38,615 nt of DNA from the NCBI GenBank assembly GCA_036476315.1, contig JAZGBI010000109.1:1-38615 (forward strand). Direction: 5' to 3'. This stretch comes from Candidatus Neomarinimicrobiota bacterium. GTDB taxonomy: Bacteria; Fidelibacterota; Marinisomatia; Marinisomatales; S15-B10. This document shows positions 1 to 9,900 of this stretch, piece after piece. Each line of letters opens with the position of its first letter. Within the stretch, counting starts at the first letter, position 1. A model generated the notes under the pieces. It saw only the letters and a list, made by a program, of their open reading frames with translations, had not been told where the DNA came from and ran no database searches. The position numbers and the translations under genes are program-made.

Positions 1-1
1 C

Positions 2-1891
2 CACACACTGTCCTGGCGCCTCTATACCAATGATTACTGGGCCCGTACAAGTATCTTTAGCAACATTTTTTCAGCCCGGTTCACTCATATGTTGAGTCCC
101 AGATCGTACTACGAAGTTTTCCTTGAAAGAGTCGGGAAGAATTACAGGACAGGACCAGGTGCGGCCCGGGATACCTCAAGAATCCACGAAATTGTCCCAG
201 ACTTTAACGTGGATGAGTCCCCCTTCGGCTACCAGAAATTCCCGGTGTTTGCCATTGGAGATGGCATGGGAATGGGTGGATCGGTGAGTACATCACGCGA
301 CACCAGCAGCTTTGCCACCTGGACGGCCAGATTCAACTATTTCAGCCAGATCAACCAGCAAAACGAGATTTCAACCGGCTTCGAATTTGTTTACGATCAA
401 TTCGACCTACGATTCGGTGCCATCAACTGGGCCCTCCCTGAGGGCAATACCTGGACAGAATTCAGCCGGAGTCCCATCCGCGGCACCATCTATGCCCAGG
501 ACAAGTTGGAGACGAGAGGATTTGTCGGGATCCTGGGTCTCAACCTGGAATACATCAATCCAAACGGGGAGTGGTATGTCGTGGATCCCTACGATGCCGA
601 TTTCCTCTCCTCCGCCTATTCCCCGGACAGGGAGTCGGAATTTTCAACAGAAACAGCCAAGCCTCATTACTACTGGAGCCCGCGTCTCGGTATTTCTCAC
701 CCCATCACTGTCAATTCCAAACTGTATTTCAATTATGGTCATTATCGTCAGATGCCCAATTCCGACAGGCTTTACCGGATTCAGCGAGGCTCCGGGTACG
801 TGCTCGACCGCCTGGGTGATCCCACCCTGCCCCTGGCGAGAACCATTTCGTATGAGTTGGGATATGACCAGGCCATTGCCGATCAGTACCTCATCCATGT
901 GGCCGCTTACTATAAGGATATCAGCGATCAGCAGGACTGGACGCGGTACATAAACATTAAGGGAAACGTCAACTACTTCAGGCTCACAAACAACAGCTAC
1001 GAAGATATCCGGGGCCTGGAAATCGATCTCTCCAAGAATGTTGGCAGGTGGCTGACGGGTAATATCAATTATGAATTCAGAGTGAACTCCGATGGTGAAT
1101 TCGGATTTCCTCGCCATTACGAGAATCCCGCGGAGCAGAGGGACTACCTGAGAGACAATCCTCCTGAGCAGGAAAAGCCGGTTCCCCGGCCCCGTTTCAA
1201 GGCAAATCTGGCGTTTCACACGCCATACAACTTTGGACCAAGCATCGCGGGACAGAACTTGTTGGGTGGATGGCTGGTAAATGTTCTCACTTGGTGGACA
1301 TCCGGAAGCTGGTTCGACTGGAATCCACACAAGGTCAAGGGGTTGAAAGACAATATGCAGTGGCGGCCTTACAAGAATATTGACCTCAAGGCGTCGAAGA
1401 CCTTTCAGTTCGCCGGTATAAACGCGGCGTTCTTCCTGGATATCTACAACGTTTTCAATATCAAGAACTTCTCAAGGGAGTCGTTTTACGATGGCTTCGA
1501 CTACGACTATTACATGTATTCGCTGCATCTGGAAGAGGGTGTCATCGAGAAGCTGAGTCGCGGTGAGACTCAACATCCCGGTATCTCCGGGAACGACCGT
1601 CCAGGTGACTATCGACAATCCGGTGTTGAGTTCGTACCCATTGAGTGGGTCCCCGTCGCTGAAAACCTGCCCGAAGAGAAACCTGCAGAAAGGGAGATGT
1701 ACTATTACCTGGCCGATACGGAAGACTACATGGAATTCGTTGACGGTGAGTGGGTACCGGCAGACAGCAAGAGGATCGACGAAATTCTTGAAACAAAAGC
1801 CTACATTGATATGCCGAATCAAACGTACTTCACTTTTCTTAACCCGAGAGCGATCTTCTTCGGCATAAGGCTAAACTTCAGTCTCAAGTAG
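2..1891 (+). CDS. TonB-dependent receptor (SusC-like), 3' part only
   Basis: The reading frame is open from base 2, so the start, signal peptide, carboxypeptidase-regulatory-like domain and plug lie outside the window. What remains is outer-membrane beta-barrel: alternating aromatic/polar strands, a PRLGISHPIT segment followed by LYFNYGHYRQ, and a closing strand ending in NFSLK. It aligns by eye along its length with the TBDR at 6938-10069 (shared VDESPFGY/VDEAPFGY, SYELGY, AAYYKDI, EDIRGLE, KAYIDMPN, YFTFLNPR). Before the last strand there is a hydrophilic stretch of about 90 residues that its paralogue also has. TBDRs import ligands across the outer membrane using TonB energy; the ligand here is unknown. 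The cargo-like gene starts 37 bases downstream, consistent with an operon. Confidence 0.9.
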   Translation, partial: HTLSWRLYTNDYWARTSIFSNIFSARFTHMLSPRSYYEVFLERVGKNYRTGPGAARDTSRIHEIVPDFNVDESPFGYQKFPVFAIGDGMGMGGSVSTSRDTSSFATWTARFNYFSQINQQNEISTGFEFVYDQFDLRFGAINWALPEGNTWTEFSRSPIRGTIYAQDKLETRGFVGILGLNLEYINPNGEWYVVDPYDADFLSSAYSPDRESEFSTETAKPHYYWSPRLGISHPITVNSKLYFNYGHYRQMPNSDRLYRIQRGSGYVLDRLGDPTLPLARTISYELGYDQAIADQYLIHVAAYYKDISDQQDWTRYINIKGNVNYFRLTNNSYEDIRGLEIDLSKNVGRWLTGNINYEFRVNSDGEFGFPRHYENPAEQRDYLRDNPPEQEKPVPRPRFKANLAFHTPYNFGPSIAGQNLLGGWLVNVLTWWTSGSWFDWNPHKVKGLKDNMQWRPYKNIDLKASKTFQFAGINAAFFLDIYNVFNIKNFSRESFYDGFDYDYYMYSLHLEEGVIEKLSRGETQHPGISGNDRPGDYRQSGVEFVPIEWVPVAENLPEEKPAEREMYYYLADTEDYMEFVDGEWVPADSKRIDEILETKAYIDMPNQTYFTFLNPRAIFFGIRLNFSLK

Positions 1892-1928
1892 TGCAACACC
1901 AGGCCTCCAGACGTTTAGGGAGAGCAAC

Positions 1929-4082
1929 ATGCAACAGATGACACTCAGGAACTTGACGGCCAGACTGGTCCTCACAATGTTCATATTGGCGGGCGCGGCG
2001 GTGGCAGATGAAACCAAATGGATTGCAGTGGGAAATCTGCACAACTGGTACTCCAGCGCTGGCGGGGAAAGAGAAGTGGGCCGGACAGGCGAGATACCGG
2101 ATCAACAAGACGGCTTAAGGTGGCCGGCTCAATTCAGATGGCAGGATACGCAAGCGGCAAAAGCGTTATGGATCGGTTCCACCAACTACAATGATCCAAT
2201 CGTTGGCAAGACTTTCGATTACAAGGTGGTCCATGTAGGGCCCAGAGTGCTGGATGACCTGGACGAAATAATCCCCATGGAATTCAATATGGTCGGTCGA
2301 TTCGGTCATCCAAACGTGTTCGTGGATGGCGTTCCTGGATCCAATCTTATGGTGGCTATGGATGAGGTGGATGAAATTGACCCCACGCTCAAGGCCGACA
2401 GAGTGATTTACAACGTGGTTCACACGGCCATAGGTATTACGCTCACCCGGAAAATCCACGCTTTCACCAATCCATATCACGATAACTACTTCATTTACGA
2501 TTACGTCTTCAAGAACACAGGAATCGTTAAGAAGGACACCAGTATCACTCATTCGCAGACGTTGACGGACGTGGTCTTCTTCATTCAGTACCGCTATGCA
2601 CCCACGCGGGAAGGAAGTGTCTACGGAGGGGGGTGGCTTCCCCAGTCGGCATCGTGGGGACACAATACGGTGAACGACGCGGTCTTCACGCATCCCGAAA
2701 CGGGAGATCCCTTCAGGGTTCAATTCGCCTGGCAAGGCCTTCATTCCCAGGGTGCCTTCAGTACCATTGGAGGGCCGGCAGCCACAGGGGACGGTCACCT
2801 CACCAGTGCCCAGTACGTGGGTGTCATCACCCTCCACGCGGACAAGTCTGCTTCGGACCCGTCTGATGATCCCGATCAGCCGAGCACAACCATGTATTTA
2901 CAGTCAGATCTGAGAATCACCTCGGGTAACAGCCAGTTTAACGATTCCCAGATGGCGGAAGAGTATGCTGCCATGACGGCCGGGCACCCCCTGAATAGGC
3001 ACGGGGAGGATCTCGGCTGCCCCACCCCCATCGATTGCGGCGCACCTGCGAATACTTATGTCAAAGCCGGGGATCCCGGCAACCCCGGAGGCTATACCCA
3101 CGGTCAGGGATTCGGTCCCTATACGCTTGCTCCGGGGGACAGCGTTCATATCGTCCTTGCGGAAGGGGTGGCGGGGATTGACCGCGAATCGTCGTATGAC
3201 ATCGGCGCCCAATGGTTGAGCGGCAGCGGACCGTTTCAGCTTCCTGAAAAAGTTGGAGGTGGCACCACAAATGACGCCGATTATTTCAAGAATGCCTGGG
3301 TGTACACCGGTGAAGATTCACTCTTTCAAACGTTTGAGAGAGCTCTTGAGAATTACGAATCCGACTTTGACATTTCTCAACCCCCCCCTCCCCCCGAACT
3401 TTTCGAGGTGAATTCGGGTGGAGACAGGATCTCATTGACGTGGACAGACAATGCTGAGTTCGATCCCGTCAATAATGCTGTGGGATACAGGATTTATCGG
3501 GCGATCCATGTACCCGATACCACGTATGAATTAATCTTTGAGTGCGGACAGGGCACGGATAACGCCATCGTACATGAGTATGATGATAGAAGCGCAATTC
3601 GTGGGTTCGACTACTACTATTACATCGTTTCATTCGATGACGGAAATTCCAACGACGTACAGGCTGGAGTTCCCCTCGTAAGCAGCAAATTCTATACCAT
3701 GACAAGCGAACCTGCATCTCTGAAAAGACCCGCCGGAGAAAAACTGGCGAACATACGAGTTGTCCCCAACCCTTTCAACATAAAGGCCCGGGAACTCCAA
3801 TTCGGAGAAAGTGACCCTGACCGTATTATGTTCTACAACATCCCCCCCGTCTGCAGAATCAGGATTTATACCGAGCGGGGCGATCTTGTCAAAACACTGG
3901 AGCACACCGATGGAAGCGGGGACGAGGCCTGGAACTCCGTGACCTCTTCCCGGCAGCTGGTGGTTAGCGGAGTCTATATAGCTCACATCGAAGTGACACA
4001 GGACTATCAGGATCCCGTCTCGGGCGAATTACTCTACAAGGTGGGAGATGCCGCCATCCGGAAGTTGATCATTATCCGATGA
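1929..4082 (+). CDS. Large exported protein with Fn3-like and T9SS-like C-terminal domains (TBDR partner, family 1)
   Basis: 717 residues. A signal peptide is visible (hydrophobic LVLTMFILAGAAVADE near residues 14-29). The body of about 460 residues (GNLHNWYSS near the start, later KALWIG and HDNYFIYDYVFKNTG) matches no characterised family I can name. A proline run (SQPPPPPELFEV) leads into a fibronectin-III-like domain at about 495-595, and residues about 608-717 form a sorting-tail-like domain starting IRVVPNPF and containing TERGDLVKTLEHTDGSG and SGVYIAHIEV. It is paralogous to the protein at 10095. A GGGAGAG ribosome site at 1918-1924 supports the start. I infer export by Sec and then T9SS to the surface as partner of the preceding TBDR; it does not resemble SusD. 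The inference rests on the tail and on synteny. Confidence 0.82.
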   Translation: MQQMTLRNLTARLVLTMFILAGAAVADETKWIAVGNLHNWYSSAGGEREVGRTGEIPDQQDGLRWPAQFRWQDTQAAKALWIGSTNYNDPIVGKTFDYKVVHVGPRVLDDLDEIIPMEFNMVGRFGHPNVFVDGVPGSNLMVAMDEVDEIDPTLKADRVIYNVVHTAIGITLTRKIHAFTNPYHDNYFIYDYVFKNTGIVKKDTSITHSQTLTDVVFFIQYRYAPTREGSVYGGGWLPQSASWGHNTVNDAVFTHPETGDPFRVQFAWQGLHSQGAFSTIGGPAATGDGHLTSAQYVGVITLHADKSASDPSDDPDQPSTTMYLQSDLRITSGNSQFNDSQMAEEYAAMTAGHPLNRHGEDLGCPTPIDCGAPANTYVKAGDPGNPGGYTHGQGFGPYTLAPGDSVHIVLAEGVAGIDRESSYDIGAQWLSGSGPFQLPEKVGGGTTNDADYFKNAWVYTGEDSLFQTFERALENYESDFDISQPPPPPELFEVNSGGDRISLTWTDNAEFDPVNNAVGYRIYRAIHVPDTTYELIFECGQGTDNAIVHEYDDRSAIRGFDYYYYIVSFDDGNSNDVQAGVPLVSSKFYTMTSEPASLKRPAGEKLANIRVVPNPFNIKARELQFGESDPDRIMFYNIPPVCRIRIYTERGDLVKTLEHTDGSGDEAWNSVTSSRQLVVSGVYIAHIEVTQDYQDPVSGELLYKVGDAAIRKLIIIR

Positions 4083-4114
4083 TACATCCGTCGAAGCCCG
4101 GGAGAAAATAAGCC

Positions 4115-4657
4115 ATGAACGAGAATACCATACGAAAACTCATTCCCAGACTGGCCTTGGGCGTTGCGATTATGGTGTGCACCGCCTGTGAAAACTATCT
4201 TCCGGAAGCCTTTCAGGAAGAAGAATTTTCGACTGCCCTTCTGGACGACAACGCCCGTACACTTCTGATAGATACCCTGACTGTTCCCGTCAACGCCTCT
4301 ATTTCCGATACGCTAGATTCATTGATCGCAGACTCCAGTATAGTGTCCCCGGGAGATGTGAACTGGAATGTTGTGATGCCCGGAGACACCGGATACGTTG
4401 TTCTTGCCAATGATGGGACGACCAGCGGAGCGGCAGCAACACTATTCTTCTATGATGACATTGTTGCCATGGTCGTAACGGAGGAGGATGGCTCACCGGT
4501 TGAGCCGACCAGCGAACACATTCCCCTCGAGACTATCGCCTACGCGCCGGAAATCAGGACGCGACTGGGATACGACCTTTCAGGAGGCCAGGACTATGTA
4601 GTCCGGTTTGTCTCCTCAGTTTCATCATTTCACCTGGTTATTCTAGAAGGAGAGTAG
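4115..4657 (+). CDS. Small putative lipoprotein of unknown function
   Basis: 180 residues. The N-terminus has a basic n-region (IRKLIPR), a hydrophobic core and a CTAC end, so Cys25 is the probable lipidated residue; the lipobox is imperfect. The mature part is acidic and rich in Ser, Thr and Val, with repeated short beta-type segments (DTLTVPVNASISDTLDS, MPGDTGYVVLAND), suggesting a small all-beta periplasmic or outer-membrane-anchored domain. I do not recognise the family. A GGGAGA ribosome site at 4100-4105 precedes the ATG. It lies 32 bases after the cargo-like gene and 21 bases before the PorV-like gene, so it is probably co-transcribed with both and may be an accessory of the same export or receptor unit. 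Confidence 0.72.
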   Translation: MNENTIRKLIPRLALGVAIMVCTACENYLPEAFQEEEFSTALLDDNARTLLIDTLTVPVNASISDTLDSLIADSSIVSPGDVNWNVVMPGDTGYVVLANDGTTSGAAATLFFYDDIVAMVVTEEDGSPVEPTSEHIPLETIAYAPEIRTRLGYDLSGGQDYVVRFVSSVSSFHLVILEGE

Positions 4658-4678
4658 CCAACAAGAGGGAGAAAGGTG

Positions 4679-5686
4679 ATGTACAAACCTATCATAACCC
4701 GGTTGCTCATCATCATGATGATTCTCGCATCAGGGTCATACCTGACGGGACAGAACAAGAAACTGGGCCAGACGGGATTCCAATTCCTGAGTGTGACTTC
4801 CGATGCCCGGGCTGCCGGTATGGGTGGGGCCATGACCACCGTGGAAGCCTATTCCGCCTCACTGTTCTTCAATCCTGCCGGCATGGCAAGAGTGCCCAAC
4901 CTTCTCGACGTGAGATTCAATCAGAACGAATGGATTGCCGACATTATGCACAACTCGTTCAGTCTTTCATTCAGACCGGGTGGTGGAGAATACGGTGTTT
5001 TCGGACTCAGCCTCCTTTCAGTGGACTACGGAGACATCCAGGGAACCATGGTCGCCGAGAACGAGCAAGGCTATGTGGAAACGGAAACATTCACTCCGTC
5101 GGCCCTCGCAGTGGGTATCGGATATGCCAGGGCTCTTACCGACAAATTCTCCGTTGGAGCCCATCTCAAGTCTGCGCACCAGTCTCTCGGGAAAAGCGTG
5201 ATACCCGTGACAGATACGACCAATACATTGATCAAGAATCTGGCAAGGGCGACCGCGTTCGATTTCGGCACTATCTACTTTACAGGATTCAAAAGTCTCG
5301 CTTTCGGCATGTCCGTCCGCAATTTTTCCGATGAGATCAAGTTCGAGTCCGAAGGATTTCAGCTGCCGCTGACCTTCAGAATCGGGGTATCCATGGACGT
5401 CCTGGATTTGCTTCCTGAAAAAACCTTCCAGTCTCTTCTCGTTTCTCTCGATGCGGTTCATCCCCGGTCATATCCCGAGTACGTGGACCTTGGAATGGAA
5501 TATACCCTAGCGGGCATGTTTGCCGTCCGAAGCGGTTATCTGTTCAACCGTGAGGAGCAAGGATTAACGGTAGGTGTGGGGGTCCAAAAACGGTTGAAAA
5601 ACATCTTCTTTGCTGTGGACTATTCCTCGTCTCCATTCGGCGTGTTTGGCAACATTCAGAGGTTATCACTCCAGTTTTCACTGTAA
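4679..5686 (+). CDS. PorV/PorQ-type outer-membrane barrel protein
   Basis: 335 residues. A signal peptide (RLLIIMMILASGSYLTGQ) is followed by the hallmark of the PorV/UPF0164 family: FQFLSVTSDARAAGMGGAMT, then SASLFFNPAGMARV. The rest is antiparallel beta strand ending on the aromatic residue pattern LSLQFSL, as expected of an outer-membrane barrel. In characterised T9SS systems PorV binds the C-terminal signal of cargo and shuttles it to the attachment complex. I place the start at ATG 4679 behind a purine-rich AGAGGGAGAAAGG tract rather than at the adjacent GTG 4676. Its position right after a gene with a T9SS-like tail suggests a shuttle dedicated to that cargo; this is inference. A paralogue lies at 27987. 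Confidence 0.87.
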   Translation: MYKPIITRLLIIMMILASGSYLTGQNKKLGQTGFQFLSVTSDARAAGMGGAMTTVEAYSASLFFNPAGMARVPNLLDVRFNQNEWIADIMHNSFSLSFRPGGGEYGVFGLSLLSVDYGDIQGTMVAENEQGYVETETFTPSALAVGIGYARALTDKFSVGAHLKSAHQSLGKSVIPVTDTTNTLIKNLARATAFDFGTIYFTGFKSLAFGMSVRNFSDEIKFESEGFQLPLTFRIGVSMDVLDLLPEKTFQSLLVSLDAVHPRSYPEYVDLGMEYTLAGMFAVRSGYLFNREEQGLTVGVGVQKRLKNIFFAVDYSSSPFGVFGNIQRLSLQFSL

Positions 5687-5720
5687 TGGACTATTGATCA
5701 GGGTGTTGGAGGACAATCCC

Positions 5721-6941
5721 ATGAAACAATTGAGTGCAGAGAGGAATGTGACATGGATCCTCTCTTTGTTTGTCATTTCCATCTTCTCCGCTTGCGAAGA
5801 ACCGGAATACCCGGAAAGTATCTGGGAGGGTGACGATGTGGGTGAAGCGTATCCTTCCATCTCTCTTGTTCAACCCGAGGACGGTTCACTGGCAGGTGTG
5901 GGTGAAGTCACCATAATCGGAGAAAATTTCTCCGCCGATTCTGCGGACAATATCGTCTTCTTTGACGGATCATTGGCAACCATCCTGAGCGCCAGTGAAA
6001 TGGAACTGCTGGTGAGGGCACCCGATCTTTCGGGAGATTCACTCACCATCAAGGTAGCTGTGACCGGGGCATTCGAGTTCGCAGAGTATCACCCATATAA
6101 GCTGGAACCCGCCGTAACTGAATACGGAGCTTTTGGCGAGTTTGACGACATCTACGCCATGGCTATGGATACCGATGAAAACCTCTATATTTCGATCTAT
6201 GCTCGTACCATTACGATGGTTGATTCAACAGAGGAGAAAAGTGAGTACGCTTCCTGGGGCGGTCCTCCCTTGATATTAGCAGGGATGAAAATGGGGCCTG
6301 ACGGGTATCTCTACTTTGCCGCCAACCGAACCCAGCTTTACAGGATCAATCCCGACGACGGTTCCCGTGAAACTTTCGCCGTTTTTGAAGAAAAGGTCCT
6401 CGACCTGGATTTCGATTCCGACTTGAACCTGTACGCTGCGGGGAAAGAAGGAAGGGTTTTCCTGACCACCCCTGAAGGTGACACCGCAACCGTCGCCCAA
6501 TATGACACAGAGATTGAGTTTAACTGCGTGCGAGTCTTCGGAGACCATGTATACCTGACGGGAGAATCACCAACACAAAAAGCTATCTGGCGAAACGAAA
6601 TCGAAGATGGAGGAACATTGGGTCCCGGCGAACTTGTTTTTGACTGGGATGAGTTTGCAGGGGACCTGGGTCCATCAATTCAGGCAATTACTTTCGCAGA
6701 GGACGGAACCCTGTTCATAGGGTCGAACAGGGAGGAGGCCCTGTATGCCCTGGAACCTCCGTATAGCGAGTCCACACCCGAACCTCTCTATCCACAGGTT
6801 CTAGTACCCCCCGCCAGCTGGTTGTCCTGGGGCAATGGCAAGTACCTGTACGTAAACCGCCACAGCGATGACACTGCCCAACGACGCGTCCTCAAAGTGA
6901 ACATGAAACAGGAGGGCGCCCCGTACTACGGAAGGCAATAA
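5721..6941 (+). CDS. Lipoprotein with IPT/TIG domain and beta-propeller (NHL/SMP-30-like)
   Basis: 406 residues. A lipoprotein signal ends at FSAC with Cys25 as acceptor. Residues about 44-130 look like an IPT/TIG domain (ISLVQPEDGSLAGVGEVTIIG, later DNIVFFDG). Residues about 135-406 carry repeated GPDGYLYFAANR, DSDLNLYAAGKEG, VYLTGES and EDGTLFIGS segments typical of NHL or SMP-30-like propellers. IPT/TIG-containing lipoproteins are often encoded beside SusC-like receptors and can act as surface binding proteins. The start is ATG 5721 with a GGAGGA ribosome site at 5708-5713; in-frame upstream codons overlap the PorV-like gene and add no signal. The next TBDR follows without a gap, so this lipoprotein may belong to it. 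Confidence 0.83.
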   Translation: MKQLSAERNVTWILSLFVISIFSACEEPEYPESIWEGDDVGEAYPSISLVQPEDGSLAGVGEVTIIGENFSADSADNIVFFDGSLATILSASEMELLVRAPDLSGDSLTIKVAVTGAFEFAEYHPYKLEPAVTEYGAFGEFDDIYAMAMDTDENLYISIYARTITMVDSTEEKSEYASWGGPPLILAGMKMGPDGYLYFAANRTQLYRINPDDGSRETFAVFEEKVLDLDFDSDLNLYAAGKEGRVFLTTPEGDTATVAQYDTEIEFNCVRVFGDHVYLTGESPTQKAIWRNEIEDGGTLGPGELVFDWDEFAGDLGPSIQAITFAEDGTLFIGSNREEALYALEPPYSESTPEPLYPQVLVPPASWLSWGNGKYLYVNRHSDDTAQRRVLKVNMKQEGAPYYGRQ

Positions 6942-9900
6942 CAGTTTCCAGGCTAAATAGATCGCTCCCCATCGTTGTTTCCTTTCTGGTCTTCCCCGGA
7001 CTCATTCTCGGGGGCATCACTGGGAAGATTGCAGGAAGGATTGCTGATGCTCAAAGTGGTGATGGACTCGCAGGCGTAAATGTGGTCATTCAGGAAAGTG
7101 AGATGGGAGCTGCGACGGACAACAGCGGCTATTACGTCATACTCAATGTTCCCCCGGGGGACTATATGCTGAAAGCTTCCATGATCGGATACTCCGACGT
7201 AACCGCAACGAATGTTGTGGTGGTGATGGGTCAGACGACCACGCTCGACCTGAAGATGGAAACCGAGGTGCTGGCCGCGGAAGAAGTCACCATTGTCGCC
7301 GAGCGTCCCGTTGTGGTAAGGGATGTTTCAAACAGCCAGCTGAATGTCACCTCCGAGACCATTGAGAACATGCCCATCCTCGATGTTACGGAGGTGATTG
7401 GGCTCCAGGCCGGAATTCAGGGAATGACGGTCCGGGGAGGAAGTGCCCGCCAGACCGCTTTCGTGGTAGACGGGATTGTCCTGAATGACGAACGTTCAAA
7501 CGATCCCTACACCTCAGTGAGTTTCGGCAGTATTAGTGAAGTCCAGGTGCAAACCGGCGGATTTAACGCCGAATACGGAGATGCAAGGTCGGGCATCATC
7601 AATGTTGTCACCAAAGGGGGCGGGAGGGATAGATACAGTGGCTCCATTATTCTCCGGTACAGACCCCCAGGCAAGAAACACTTCGGTCCATCGGTAGACG
7701 ACCCAAACACCTTTTTCACACGCCCTTACCTGGATCCTGAAGTTTGCTACACGGGAACCGACAATGGTACCTGGGATGCTTACACCCAGAGGCAGTATCC
7801 GGCTTTTGAAGGATGGAATACCGTTTCTCAAGCGACACTTCAGGACAGCGATCCCACAAACGACCTGACACCTGAGGGGGCAAGACGACTTTTCAGGTGG
7901 CAGCACAGGAGAAACAGCAATATTGTGAAACCGGATCAGACCCTTGATGTCACGATAGGGGGACCCGTGCCCTGGATTGGCAAGGAGCTGGGAGATCTCC
8001 GTTTCCATTTTTCATACCGGGATCTCAAGGAAATGTTCATTATCCCCCTGGCCCGGAAAAGCTATGATGCGAATATAGGTCGTCTCAAGCTCACCACGGA
8101 CATAAACCCGGAAACGAAATTGACGTTGACCGGAATGTACGGTGAAACCCATTCCGTTTCTCCATACCAGTGGCAGACCACACCCACGGGAGACGTTCTC
8201 AGATCCCCCTATGAGATCGCGAACTATGTAAGCAGCAGTTCCGGGAACAGTATCATCTATATGCCCGGTTGGTTCAGTCCCAGCACAATCTATCGAACTA
8301 TATTGGGAGCGACATTCAGTCGCGTGCTGAGTTCAAGAACGTTTTACGAGGTGTATCTTCAGCACAACAGAAATCGGTACAACACCTACAAAATGGCAGA
8401 CCGGGACACAACGCGAAAGTATGAGATCCTGCCCGGCTATTTTGTGGATGAGGCACCGTTCGGATACTGGGGCTATGGCGTGACCAGCATAGAGGGCATG
8501 AGGATTGGCGGATGGATGAACCTTGGACGCGACTCCAGTGTTGTGTCTACGACCACCCTCCGTTTCAATTTTACCAGTCAGCTCAATAGCACCAATCAGA
8601 TTAAGAGCGGACTCAAGGTGACGTTCAATAACTACGACATCAACTCCTCCACCGAGAGTCCGTCCATGACAACCTGGACGCGAGATCAGGTTTATGAGGT
8701 CCACCCCTTTAGAATTGGAGTGTACGCTCAAGATAAACTGGAATTCGAAGGGTTTATCGCCAACGTGGGACTTCGTCTTGACTACTCCGACGCAAACTCG
8801 CCCCGGTATGAATTGGACTTTTATGACCCTTATTTCAAGGAAGGTTACGGACACCTGATTGAGGAAGAGGTACCGGTCGACAATGCGGAACCCCAATGGA
8901 GTTTGAGTCCCCGTCTGGGGGTGTCGCACCCCATTACCGACAATTCCAAGCTCTACTTCAATTATGGCCATTTTCGCCAGGAGCCTTCCTCTACCTACCG
9001 ATTCAGGATTCAGCGGGAGTACAATGGACTCGTGACATCCATCGGGGAGCCAGATCTGCGGCTGGAGAAGACGGTCTCCTACGAATTGGGCTATACACAC
9101 TATCTCTTCAACCGGCTTCTTCTGAATATTGCCGCTTATTACAAGGATGTGACGAACGAACACGGTTGGATCACCTATCAAAACATCAATAATTCGGTTC
9201 AGTACCTGAGGGCTTCAGATAATAATTATGAAGATATTCGCGGACTGGAATTCACGCTCGACAAGCGGGTAGGAAGATGGGTGACCGGTTTTGTCAACTA
9301 TACCTACGAAGTGAGAACTTACGGATATTTTGGCCTGACTGAGTACTATGAGGATCCCAACAGACAGCGGGAATACCTGAGACAGAACCCCTATCAGGAA
9401 AGACCTCACCCCAGACCCTACATGCGAGCCAATCTCGATATTCATTCTCCTGAAAGATTTGGCCCGGAGCTCAACGGGGTCTACGCATTGGGAGATTGGA
9501 ACGTCAATCTACTTGCAACCTGGCGAGCTGGTGCATTCACGACCTATAATCCCAACAGCGGACCCGGAATAGTGGATAATGTCCAGTGGAAAGACAGCCA
9601 CAATATCGATCTCCGGGTGACAAAATCGTTGCGGATTGGAGGTCAAGAAATGCAGTTGTTCGTGGATCTCACAAACGTCTTGAATTCCAGATTCTTAAGC
9701 TACGCAGGTTTTTCCGACAATTTCGACTATCTCGACTACATGGAATCGCTGCACTTTGCCTGGGAGGAGGGTGTTGAGAACGGTAATGACAGAGTTGGGG
9801 AATACCGCGAGACTCAAGTGAATTACATACCCATGCAGTCGGTTTCCAGTCTCGACGTGGTTCTCGATCCCGAGCTCCCTGTACTTTACTATGACCTGGA

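Noticed and set aside
1929-4082. SusD-like assignment for the partner protein
   Set aside because: No lipoprotein signal and no helical TPR-rich body; instead Fn3-like and sorting-tail domains.
6808-6823. Fifth copy of the TCCGNCAGCTGNCGGA palindrome in the lipoprotein gene
   Set aside because: Only the left arm matches (CCCGCCAGCTGGTTG); the right arm is not complementary, so it is probably chance.
8333-9181. 282-codon antisense frame inside a TBDR gene
   Set aside because: It shadows a strongly supported receptor gene, as do similar antisense frames at 644-1330 and 2166-2837; none has a recognisable domain.
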